Assembly: GCA_028023455.1 (NCBI GenBank)
Contig: JAQFVV010000551.1
Coordinates: 124,001 to 188,000 of the forward strand
Origin: Epiperipatus broadwayi
Lineage: Eukaryota > Onychophora > Udeonychophora > Euonychophora > Peripatidae
Reading direction: 5' to 3'
Length of the DNA: 64,000 bases
Positions 47,691 through 58,424 of this stretch are shown here, in pieces. The number at the start of each line of letters is the position of its first letter. The stretch's first letter is position 1. The position numbers were made by a program, and so were the translations under genes. Under the pieces are notes generated by a model. That model searched no databases and had not been told where the DNA came from. It saw nothing but the letters and a program-made list of their open reading frames with translations.

Positions 47691-49493
47691 TTCTAATTGT
47701 TCTGTCTTTTTTTTTCTTGCTAAGCCTCTGTCAAACAAGTTTGAAATTATTAAAGTTTGGGATAATATTGCAGAGTTTTATTGAGCATCTTTACAAGAAT
47801 AATAAGTTACATAAACAATAACATACTTAAAGAAGTGAAGCAATTGAAACGTCCAGCAGATCAAGATCTTACCCACTCTTGAATATTTTATTGTTTAATT
47901 AGTTATATACTTTTCAGTAAATTATTTAACTGTATGACTAACTTATTTATTTACTGAAGGATTTGACAGTAAGATTATTATTTATCGTCATTTTCAATCA
48001 TTATCAATTCACTGCAGAATGAATGTCTCTACACGCTTAATCCAATTTCTCCAAGCCACAGTTTTTCCTCTTTATATTATACCAACAAATTTCATTATTT
48101 ATTCATCATTTCACATATAGTCTCTAGGTTTTAAATCGTCTATCTATTATCATCTCTTATGACAATATGTCCAACTTCATTTCAGTCTATTAATTGAGAT
48201 TGTTAATAACCATCTATAAATAAGAAATGTGTATAGTTTTTGATAACTTATTAGTCTGGAATTTCTACTGAGATTTAAAGCTACATTTCATCTCAATAAA
48301 AAGAGGGTAATATTTTTTAAAAATCAAAAATCTTTGTGATATTTAACGAAGTACTTTTATTTTCAGAACCAAGTGTTCCGATTCTGAAATTTATTCAATT
48401 TTATTTAATTAATTATAAAATTATATTCTTGTATTAATAATTCAGTGATTTGTATTAAATAGTGCTAAAATTAATTATGTATAATACATCATTTTTTAAT
48501 TATCTTTACCCAGTTTTTTTTTTAATTACTCTTATTCTGCTAGTCCTTTCAGGTATAATTTTATAACTCCTTTTTATCTTTGAGTATATGCTCAATTGTT
48601 CTTCTGTTTTACTATTTCTTTAATAAATAAACTGTTTTCGTTTACTCTTTTCAACGCTTGAACATATCTAAACTTATTCTTCCAATTTATCATTTATATT
48701 CTCCAAATTTACATTCCAAAAGTTTCCCATATTTCATCTATTCTACAAATCATAGTTTTATATAGACTTATTACAAACAAGACACTTAACTCTTAAATTT
48801 AATATCAACATTATTTTATTCTATCAGCTCACTGTTACCTGATAATCACTGCTTTCTCGAGATTAAATCAGATTAATCTAGAATAGAGCCGTTAAAAATA
48901 CTTTGGATTCCATAGGCTGAACGAATCACAAGATGTAGTGATATTTCCATTCCTAGCCAATAAGAAAAGGTGCCAATGGTTGTAATAAAATTTTGTTAAG
49001 GGATCTAGTGTTAGATCTATAAAATTATTTAAGCAAATTGACTTGAGCTCAAAATTTTAGGATTTTTTAATTTAACTTTTAAAAATAGAAGTTAATAGTG
49101 AATCTGGATGCATAATTGCATTTGACTCAGTTTTGAATCCAAGTCTATTGATACGCTTTATGATAATTATTTACTAAATAAGTTTGAATTTTATTTAAAG
49201 CCTATTTAGCAGAAGCAATTTTCACTCTAATAATTTGACACAATTTTGATCTCTAGATAAGTCAATTTCTAAAATGCAATAAAGTGCTCTAAAAATGCTC
49301 CTTCTCCCCCTCCCAACTGTTATATTTTGTCACCTTCAATATAGTCATTATTTTAAGCGTATATGTATTTGTTTTTATTCCAAACTTTCTACAAATGTTT
49401 GTAACATAATGTTTTATTTGCAGTCATATCATTAGCAAACTTAATGCAATGAATTTTTTTATTCCCAGGTATCACTATCCTTATATCCTGCAT

Positions 49494-49615
49494 TCTTTGG
49501 TGCAGTGGCAAACTGGAATTCAAGATCCAAGGATTACAGCCCGGCTCTGTCATTTCTGGTATTCAAACTTTTTATGAATTCCTGAGCAATAAGAATTAAA
49601 TTATAATAACATTCT
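49494..49615 (+). repeat. SINE-like repeat, family 3
   Basis: GTGCAGTGGCAAACTGGAAT followed by CCCGGCTCTGTCATTTCTGG, TATTCAAACTTTTTATGAAT and GAGCAATAAG matches in order the block at 18110-18200. It has a worn tRNA-like start. Family unknown. Confidence 0.4.
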
Positions 49616-49949
49616 CATCAAAACAAGATTGTATTGTCAATTTAGCTAAAACATGAGTTAGACTACAATAATCTATTTTTTTTAAAAATTACTTAATCTC
49701 GTAAAATGTTTTTGATTTACATTCAATTTATTATTAATAATAATCTCTTTTATTTCAGTTTGTATCTTAACTCAATTTCTTTTCAAGATCAATGAAATAA
49801 ATATTTCTTCCTTAATCTATTTATTTTTCAATAATAATTTTCATCACTCTAACTGGACCTCAAGTACTTCTGTCCTTTTTAATCAAACTGCCTTAGATTT
49901 TGACCCCTAAGATAAACTTTTTAAAATGCATCTTTTAAAATTATTTAGA

Positions 49950-50045
49950 AAGACCTTGTAGTGCAAAGGTAGTGTATACTCCTATTATGGCTATGATCTT
50001 GAGTTCAAATACAGAACTAAATGAAATTATTTTCAAGAGACTTGG
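49950..50045 (+). repeat. Weak tRNA-like SINE remnant
   Basis: AGACCTTGTAGTGCAAAGGT followed 40 bp later by TCTTGAGTTCAAATACAGA has A-box and B-box spacing, but both boxes are poor. Uncertain. Confidence 0.3.
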
Positions 50046-50919
50046 GGACTTTTCTGTCTAGTAAGTGTTTTGGTTAGCCATCTGTGAATGGATATTTTGC
50101 TAACTTTTGTTACAAAGCAAAACAAAGATAAAAAATTGTTTAAATCCTTACTACCTGGTATTTAGTAAACCTGAGAAGTAGTTTTCTCCATCACTGTTCT
50201 TCTGTGAGTAGCTGTTGGAGACACCTTTGTTCTACAATGGGTTTGTTATTACAAAAGTATGTTTTATCTTCTTATTTAAAATAATTTATTAAACAAAGGA
50301 ATGGATATAATAGGAAACATGTATTGGATAAAAGAAAAGAAACATATTAATTTTAAAACAGAACAAAAATGCAGAAGAATACAACAATATACATTAAAAT
50401 GTAATAATAAAAAACTTACAAAATAAAAAATATAATATATTAAATCATTTTTTGGGCTTTGTTTATAATAAATGCCTTTTTTATAATTTGTTTTATATAT
50501 AGGCTTTATTCATAGAAATTATTGCTAAATCACTTAATTAACTTTGGGACATTGTTATTCATAAATAATTTTATAAAATTTTCAGATTAAAAAAACTGGC
50601 TTGACTGCTGATAGTCTTATAGATCAAGTTAGTATAATTTTTTAGACCAGAATATTATTTAGAAATATGCATTTAAAAACATTTTTCACATACAAACTTC
50701 TAGTACAATCTGGACTCAAATTATTCACTTCTTTTGGAATCAATTTATCCTTGTATTAAACAATCAAGGGGTAAAATACTTTTTTATCAATAGATGTGTT
50801 ATATAAATAAATAAATGGAACAGTTTCCACATGTCATTAATTTTTTTTTCTTTTTATTCCAAAAAGTAGTAAGATGATGTGGGCAGTGCTAATATTGGCA
50901 AGTTTTAATGTTAATATTA

Positions 50920-51011
50920 ACCCCTTCCCAAATCTGTGGCAATCTAATTTTATTTTCAAATATTTACCCCTTCCCAAATCTGTGGCAATCTAATTTTATT
51001 TTCAAATTATT
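50920..51011. repeat. 46-bp tandem duplication, two units
   Basis: ACCCCTTCCCAAATCTGTGG starts at 50920 and at 50966, and each unit continues CAATCTAATTTTATTTTCAAA. The units look identical over their shared length. Confidence 0.85.
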
Positions 51012-52935
51012 TTTTATAGTTTAACTTTCACAAAATATGAACTTGTTTTTGAATTTATTTTATTTAAAACACTTTTGCAACCTGTAAATCTATAAAATAA
51101 CTTGTAAAAAAAGTGTAAATATATTAAATGTTTTTTGCTTATAAAAACTTGTGTTTAATTTCTGAATCAATATATATATCAATAATAATTGAAAACTTAA
51201 CATTTTGATTATTTATTTAACAGTCTTTATCAATAGTAATAACATTGATATAAAAAGTTATAAATACTTATAATGGGTGATAAAAATCATATCTAAACTT
51301 GGACTATCAATTGCAATAATAAGAAAAAAAATACATGTGCACACAATATCCTGAAAACAATTAATTGCCTTAATTAGAATAGCTACATGCTTATCAATAA
51401 AAATTTTCAGTAATATAAAACAGTGATACAGTTGTTAAAATCAAATAAAGATTAGTTGAGGATAGTCCTTCGATAAAGTCTGTTATAATTTTTTTTTGCA
51501 ATATTAAATTCTGAGAATGGAAAAAAAGTCATTTGAAGTCTTCCCTCTCCATTTACTTTTATTTTTGAAAAAATCAACATCAGTTCTTGTTCTTGTATTA
51601 AATTGTACCCCTAAATGATTTTCTCTCTCTTCAAATTAAGCAAAATCTAATTAATTAGATAGAGTTTAAAGCTGTCTCTGGTTAGAAATCCATAATAATG
51701 TTTTTTTTAACAATATTCTAAGAACTTAATTTTCATTATTTGTAAATTTTATATATTAATATCATTTAAATAATCAATGAATGAAATATAATATAGTGTC
51801 ATAATATTCTCCATTTTAAGACATTCTTTTCTTTTCATAATTGAAAACTACGATTTAAATCTTGAACTAATGAACTTATAAGCATCTAAATTAGAGAATC
51901 ATATGATACTATTGATGATATTAATCTTCTTAGCTAAATAATAGAAGAGACATAAATAACAATTATTATAAAACAGGAATCTAAAATATATAGAGACTAA
52001 TCTTGTGTCAGATCTATGCAGCTATGAAAGTTAGCCTGGATTCAAAATCTAATGACTTTTTTATTTCAGGCTATTAACTTGAATAGTATAAAAGAGTAAA
52101 AATTGCCTACTAGATGCATAAACTAGTTTCAGTTTTGAATCCTACTCTTCATTGACAAATATAAAATCCAGAAACTGTTCTGGTAAAAAGAATATTACAG
52201 CACTATACCTACTGGTGCCTTTTGTTTACTCATGATTAGGCTAAAGATTAATGTTCTTAAAAATATATGAGTAAGGATATAAGAATGTCATGTAATTTTG
52301 TTGTTGGTATTGGTTCCATGTTTAAATATGAAAATGAACTTATTTGAACATTATGTAATAATTAGTACTGAAAAAAAAATCAGTAAAATCCTAAGGTCAT
52401 AAGACTTTATTTTTAGAAAACCTCTACTCTAGCTGCTATACTTTTAGCATCAATTTTTGCAATCCAGGAATCGCAAGAATTTTATTAATCTAAAACAGTT
52501 GTTAATTATTTTATTTAAGTCGAATATATTTGTATGAATATTGTGCACTAAAAAAAAACACTTTTTAGTAATGAGTGGTATAACGTTTTAATATTTTTGA
52601 TGTGTAATTTGTGGATGTCAATGTTAAGAGCAGGGCAGATGAAGAACAGTTTGGGTTTTTGTTAATGCTATCCCAAGAATCTTAGATTTCATTGACTTTT
52701 TCAATAATTAGCTATTGCGTGATACGTTACAATTTTTTTGTCATAAGAGAATAACTTTATATAATATGTCATACATTTATAATTTAGTAGCTATTTATTA
52801 CAACAGGGTCTTGTAAATTTTTTAGGCAGTGCTAATAATATATATATATATATTTATGACAATTACATATATATATACTGTATATATATATATGTAAAAT
52901 TATTAAAATATGTATTATACCAGTCATTTCTTAAT
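51012..52935. other. Intron sequence, no gene
   Basis: AT-rich HGSNAT intron. TA-rich microsatellite stretches lie near 52838-52895. No other feature is supported. Confidence 0.55.
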
Positions 52936-53009
52936 TCCTTCTGATCACCGAGGGCACCACCAGGTCACTGCATACCTGAAAAATTTAATTTACGGTGATC
53001 AGAAATAAA
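52936..53009. repeat. Short hairpin with 12-bp arms
   Basis: TTCTGATCACCG near 52939 and CGGTGATCAGAA near 52995 are exact reverse complements about 45 bp apart. This may be the end of a larger unrecognised repeat that continues to the right. Confidence 0.5.
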
Positions 53010-54844
53010 TAATGATGATGATGATTGACACTGTCTAAACCCAGGGCAAGCCAGAGTTCATTAATATTGTTCAGACTGCCAAGAAATAAAACTAAAACAA
53101 ATGTTAGCAAATATAATTCAAGAAAATTGACAGTTTATTAATATTACATATAAAAATTTCAGATACAGATATATATATATATAAGATGGCTGTAGATTTT
53201 AGAAAATTTTATCAAAGTGTGTACAAGAAAAGAATACATTAAATGCTCTGGCAGAAAAACTAATTTTCTCATCAAGTTTCTTAAAGGGGGGAATAAATTT
53301 CATTCAGCTGAAGATTTACCAAACCAATTCCAGTTTCACCATAAAGATTTTTAATAATAAAATAGTCTTGCAAGAAATGCAGTAAAACAACACAGGTGAG
53401 CACATTTAAGATTACCAAGGTTGATTTCAATGCAAGGGGGGCAAATATGATAAGAAAATATAATGAAGTATGTACTTTAACATGGTAAAACAAAATCTCT
53501 GGTCTAAGGAAAACAGAAATATTTGGAAATACTCCAGTGTAGGTAATTTAAAGTGTGATAAAAAATCTCTGATTTAAGGAAAACAAATATTCAACTGGTG
53601 ATTCACCAACCAAATGATTGGCCATAAACTAAGCTGCTATAAATTAATTAAAGGTGTCTCAAAAGGAGGCAGTTAAGTAATAAGAAAATTATTTACACCT
53701 GCCCAAGCATTTATTCAAAATGTAAAATATACAAGTAACTCTAAATAGCTTAATAAAAGAAACTCGATACACATTTCTACCCATAATAAAATGCAATTCA
53801 AAATCACAAATATATCGCATTAAAACTAAAATATCCTGCACACATAAAAATAAAAGAATACATCAAATAATTATAAGATATGATACTTTATATCACAAAC
53901 TCATTTTAGATTGAGTGGAGAATTTAATTAAAGATTTATGCCCTGGCAAGAATATGAAATAAGTTACCTACTGTGCAGGTAAGTCCAGTGAGTACTCACT
54001 GTTGTGTGTGAATATTAGTAAGTGAAATCTTCAAATGCTTTTCTCTTGTAATGGTGGTAAGTATAGAGGTATACTTGGGAATCAGTTCTAGCTTAGGCTT
54101 TTAAGGCATAATTGGAAAGAACAGCTCAGAGATCAGGATACATCCTGGGTTGGCTTAGCATGGCATTCTAGGGGTTTGAATACACATGGTGTGGAGCTCG
54201 ATCATCTGGAAGGTGAACACTATTAATTTGAAGTAGGTTATCCTGAGAGTTTGGTCAAATGTCTCGACAGGTAAATGAAAATAATCTCCTGATGGAGGAT
54301 CCAAGAAATGAACAGCAATGAATTAAAATCTAATAAAAAATGGATATTCACAAATTAGCCAAATAAAATGAGCTGCATCATTTGTTTTCTTCAACAAGTT
54401 AATCTAGGTCAAGCTAACCAGAAAAATATGCATCCAATGAATAATAAGTCCTAAACTTCTGGGCTATTTATATGTCACTTTATCTCCCATGTCATCTTTT
54501 TTTTAATTAATTAGAAGCATTTGCCCTGGGCCAATCCCTATCTCACACTCAATCTTACTTAAAATATGTCACCAGGGCTCCTAACTTATTCCTTAATTAA
54601 TTAATACAAAATTAAATCTCCACTCCTTTCAAGATAAATGAAAATAAATTATAATTAAACTAAAAGAAACAGGAATGCAATTAAAACTTTCCAAAATTAA
54701 AAGCATTCTCAAAAAGGATTAACTTTTAAATTGAAATGTTTTTACAATTTGATAAAAAAAAAAGTGTCAAAAAACCACTTATTTTTAAACTGAAAAGTAA
54801 AAATTTAAAGAATTCTAAACTATAGTGGCATATGTACGCTATAG
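53010..54844. other. Slightly GC-richer intron block, unclassified
   Basis: This block has a different texture from its neighbours, with more mixed sequence such as CTAAACCCAGGGCAAGCCAG near 53035 and GGAGGATCCAAGAAATGAAC near 54295. CCCAGGGCAA (53041) also occurs reversed near 54526 (TTGCCCTGGG). This may be an old retroelement or repeat, but I see no coding motif, clear terminal repeats or target duplication. Confidence 0.35.
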
Positions 54845-55265
54845 CAGGAGTGGCCAACAAGTCGATCATGACCCACTGGTCGATCTTAAGGCCAATCTGG
54901 CAGAGCCATCGGGTTACGATTGAAACAAATTAAGTCAAGATTTTCAAGTTTTTTTTATTTTTGTTTTTGTTCTAAATTTTTTTCAATTCTAGATAGGTGA
55001 AGTCCACTAAGTCATATCATTATTAAAAATAATATTTTTAATCTTTACTATATTGTTAATAATTATTCATTTTGCTTTAATTCCTTGACCATGAGTTTTT
55101 TGGTCCGTTAAATAATTATATTATTTTTTATGTAGGTAGATATATAAAAATAGTATATATTTCACACCTTCCTCCACTTAGACTATGCCTATGACAACAA
55201 GTCAATCGTGACACATTTTTAAAATAAAAAGTAGATCTTATGAACACAAAAATTGGCCAGCCCTG
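54845..55265. mobile_element. hAT-like non-autonomous element, 421 bp
   Basis: The ends CAGGAGTGGCCAACAA and TTGGCCAGCCCTG are inverted repeats of the CAGGGGTGGCCAAC type known from hAT elements. They are flanked by CGCTATAG and TGTTATAG, an 8-bp duplication with two mismatches. Sub-terminal GTCGATC(A)TGAC motifs occur near both ends (AAGTCGATCATGACCCAC, CAAGTCAATCGTGACACA). There is no transposase frame. Confidence 0.75.
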
Positions 55266-56148
55266 TGTTATAGCATATAAAACTTTCAAATAGTTTTCTA
55301 AAAATTAAAAGTTAGTATTAATAAAAATTTTAAAAAATTCCAAAAAAAAAAAAAAGTATGTGTGCTGCAATATAGTCTTATTATGTAAAAGAATAAATAT
55401 CAAATTTTAAAATAACTGTAAATGTTGTGAGGGAACTTTTGAAGCGGATGGTATCCAGTTCAGTATATATATATATATATCATTAAAAAACCTATCAACA
55501 TTTAGACAACCCCAATATCAACAATTTCAAACTGTTGTCAAGGCAACTTCCTTTTAACAATTTGTTTGCATCAATGTTCATTTTAATATTTTAATATGAA
55601 AAGTGTTTTAACAAATTAAATTTTATATAGAAATATGTACTATATGAATGAAATTTTTAAACGAACAAATACTTAAATAAATATTATTTAACAACTATTT
55701 AATTCAAAAAATAAAGGAACAATTTTAATGAGGCTATTTTAATTTTTGCCTAAGCAGTTTCATATCAATCATTGTGAATACCCATTAATATTGATAACCA
55801 AATCTTATATTACCATTTTCAATCTGTAATATTTGTGTACATACTGCAGAGTGTAAAAATATTTTAAAATATACAATAACTCACATATTATTAAGCTATA
55901 ATAACTTATAGCATCGAAACAAATCTGTCATTTGGTCTTGGATAATCGTAGGTATGAACTAGAAAAACAAGTATGTGATATTAATATTAATTAAACAAGG
56001 ACAAGTCTGAAAATTATATCTTTTACATATATAATAATTTGGAACAATAAACTCTCCATCTACTTTAAATTTAATAAAATATTTTATAATATCAGTATCA
56101 AAGCTGCAAAGTAGATGGAAATAAATCCATATTTAGTTGCATGTGATC
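55266..56148. other. Intron sequence, no gene
   Basis: AT-rich intron. The block TTTAGACAACCCCAATATCA near 55500 is the reverse of one near 23300. Nothing else is supported. Confidence 0.5.
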
Positions 56149-56600
56149 TTATAAAGAAAGCAGATTTAGAATAATGAAGATTACAGGAACTAGCATCCAA
56201 TCCATAAAGATATTAACACAGCCTCATTTAAACTGGTTTAAATCAAATTCACAAGGAATACTAACTAAATATTTATTTTATTAATACCTAAAACTCTGAA
56301 TTCACCACAAGTATATAATATTAGATATAAACAATGCTAAACTATATGCAATATTTTGAAAAGATGAATTCTCCAAGTATTGTGTATATTAAATTTAGCA
56401 TAGAGTCTTATAATAACAAAGATTAATTGCAAAACAGATAAAAATGAAATATGCTTTTGTTTATGATCCATAATCTTGTTTAAAAAAAGCAGATTTAGAT
56501 AATGAAAGTTATGGATGTTTATTCTCATAATTTTGGATTGGATGTCTTGTCTCACAATTTTCTTTGTTTAAATCTGCTTCCTTATAAGATCAGGATCATA
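56149..56600. mobile_element. Inverted-repeat element of about 450 bp
   Basis: The left end GTGATCTTATAAAGAAAGCA and GATTTAG is mirrored at the right by TAAATCTGCTTCCTTATAAG and ATCA. A direct internal copy of AAAGCAGATTTAGATAATGA near 56487 and the pair AGCATCCAATCC / GGATTGGATGTC indicate a rearranged foldback. Its right end borders the non-LTR fragment. Confidence 0.6.
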
Positions 56601-56629
56601 GATACAATTAAACTTAATATAGATGGCGC

Positions 56630-57412
56630 TTGAGAAATGCATTGGATGCAGAAGTATGGACAGCAAGGGAGGCAATTCAAGGAGAAATGGGATGGTCAAG
56701 TTTTTATATGAGAGATGCAAAAAGTAAAATGAAAATGTTTGGTAGATTGCAGTTTATGGATAATAAAAGAATAGCTAAAATAGTATTTAATTGGGTTATG
56801 AGTAAAGGGCAGGTAACAAGATGGGTAAGAAAGGTAATGCGGTATGCAAAAGATTTGGATAAAGAATTTATATCAGTATATTTGTACAAAAGATGGGATG
56901 ATTGTGTTAAGAGGATTATTGAGTGTTATAGTAGTAAGAAATGGGATAAAAGAATAAATTTATTAATAAAGATTAGGGAGTTAGAGAGATGTAGAAATAG
57001 TATGGAGAGTAAAAAGAGTTTAAATATATATAGAAATAAACAGAATATTAGGTGTGAGTTAATATATGATAATAGTAAGGAAAGTAGTTTATTGTTTAAG
57101 ACTCGAACGGGATCTTTGGCTACAAAAGAATATACATGTAAATGGAAAAATATGAGTGATTTATTTTGTAAATTATGTAAGGAAGGAATTGAAGATATTA
57201 GGCATTTGTTAATTGAATGTAAATGTTTGAAAACAGAAAGGGTACATATAATGAAGTTGTGGAAAAATAAATATGAAAAAAGTGATTATACAGAAAGTGA
57301 ATTATTGGTTTTTATGCTGGGTTTGGGAAAAGATAAGGGGGATTTAGATATAAAGGTTATAGAGTTGACAAAAATTATGTTATGGAAATGGGATAGAGCA
57401 GATTATGGGTAA
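56630..57412 (+). CDS. Non-LTR retrotransposon ORF2 C-terminal fragment, 260 codons open
   Basis: The frame is the region downstream of a LINE reverse transcriptase. It starts with a segment of the REAIQGEMGWSSF type, then FGRLQFMDNKRIAKIVFNWV. Near residues 180-205 it has a terminal zinc-binding motif, FCKLCKEGIEDIRHLLIECKC, with the spacing C-x2-C-x8-H-x4-C. The catalytic reverse transcriptase and endonuclease domains are missing, so this is a 5'-truncated copy, and the apparent Met is not the real start. Unlike most elements here, the remaining frame has no stops, pointing to a recent insertion. The clade (Jockey, I, R1, CR1 or similar) is not clear to me. It lies 550 bp upstream of HGSNAT exon f in sense orientation. 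Confidence 0.7.
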   Translation: MRNALDAEVWTAREAIQGEMGWSSFYMRDAKSKMKMFGRLQFMDNKRIAKIVFNWVMSKGQVTRWVRKVMRYAKDLDKEFISVYLYKRWDDCVKRIIECYSSKKWDKRINLLIKIRELERCRNSMESKKSLNIYRNKQNIRCELIYDNSKESSLLFKTRTGSLATKEYTCKWKNMSDLFCKLCKEGIEDIRHLLIECKCLKTERVHIMKLWKNKYEKSDYTESELLVFMLGLGKDKGDLDIKVIELTKIMLWKWDRADYG

Positions 57413-57560
57413 ATTTAGAGTGGGGAATGTAAAAGAAAGTGGCTAACAGGTTTATCTGGGCATAATTGCTGAGATATTCTTGACTTCGTTTTAAGGAGAA
57501 GCCATAATACATCACATTACAATACATCACACCACATCACATCAATATTATATATTGTTT
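57413..57560 (+). mobile_element. 3' untranslated end of the non-LTR fragment
   Basis: After the TAA the sequence continues about 150 bp in a more mixed texture (GAGATATTCTTGACTTCGTT, AAGGAGAAGCC). It ends in a simple repeat tail of CACATTACAATACATCACAC type, a common LINE 3' tail form. The exact end of the element is uncertain. Confidence 0.55.
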
Positions 57561-57962
57561 AGTTATTGTTTATATATTACATATATATACACACATGTCA
57601 TGGTAATATTTAATAATTCTTACATTTTTTGTAATTGCCAATCTCTGAAAAATGAAAGGTAAATAAATAAAATTAAAGTCTGTAGATTCAGAATTATTTC
57701 ATTTTTTTTTTTTTAAGATTGATAGTTACATAACATAAATTAATTTTAGTTTAATATTTAAATAAACAGATCTTGTATGTGTATATGTATATAATTTAAG
57801 ATTTGCTGACAAGAGAATATGGCAATCGATTCTATACACAAAAAATGTATGCATCTACGATCATGATAGTAAAAATTAATAATGCTTAATCTATATAAAT
57901 GAAAGATAAAAGTTCAAATTTTTTAATATAAAATTAAACCATTATTGTATTATGTTTTTAAG

Positions 57963-58075
57963 ATATTTCTTTGGAAAACATGAGAATCCCTGGTGTTCTA
58001 CAAAGATTTGCATTTTCTTATTTAATAACTGCTTCGATTGAATTATTTTGTAGTAAAAGTTTACTGAAATATGAA
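57963..58075 (+). CDS. HGSNAT: HGSNAT exon f: RIPGVLQR motif and next helix
   Basis: This 113-nt exon follows the acceptor TATGTTTTTAAG and ends at TATGAA|GTAAGC, phase 1 to phase 0. It encodes [20 protein letters not shown], then LITASIELFCSKSLLKYE. Human HGSNAT has [29 protein letters not shown] at this place. The RIPGVLQR motif is one of the most conserved blocks of the family across bacteria and animals. The aspartate codon is completed across the splice from exon e, confirming the phase. Confidence 0.97.
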
Positions 58076-58144
58076 GTAAGCGTTTTCTTTTTTAATTTAT
58101 AAAATCTTGATATATTGTATTTATATGTATGTAAGTATATCAAA

Positions 58145-58424
58145 AATTAACATTTTTTTCTATTTGCTGACCAGATTTTCAATACCTACTATCTTTATCA
58201 AAGCAAGATTATAATAAACACTAATTATCATAGCGCACACATTTAAACCAAAGTAGTCACTCATTATACATGCAAATGTAATATCTATGGTAATAAGCAA
58301 TTGGTTTGGGTTATTTTAACACACATGTAAATATGCTAATGTATATGCCAATATTCATTGTAATCTTACTTTGATAAAGATATTCTATATCGAAAGCTTA
58401 GCTCAGCAAATAGCAAAAATTGTT
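58145..58424. mobile_element. 280-bp MITE with about 65-bp terminal inverted repeats
   Basis: The left end TTTTTTTCTATTTGCTGACC, with CTATCTTTATCAAAGCAAGA, is mirrored by TCTTACTTTGATAAAGATAT and CTCAGCAAATAGCAAAAATTG. It lies 70 bp downstream of HGSNAT exon f. Non-coding; superfamily unknown. Confidence 0.75.

Larger units (their letters stand above)
47691..50919. other. Intron sequence with SINE-like traces
   Basis: AT-rich intron without a supported exon. Two SINE-like blocks lie at 49494-49615 and 49950-50045. Confidence 0.5.
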
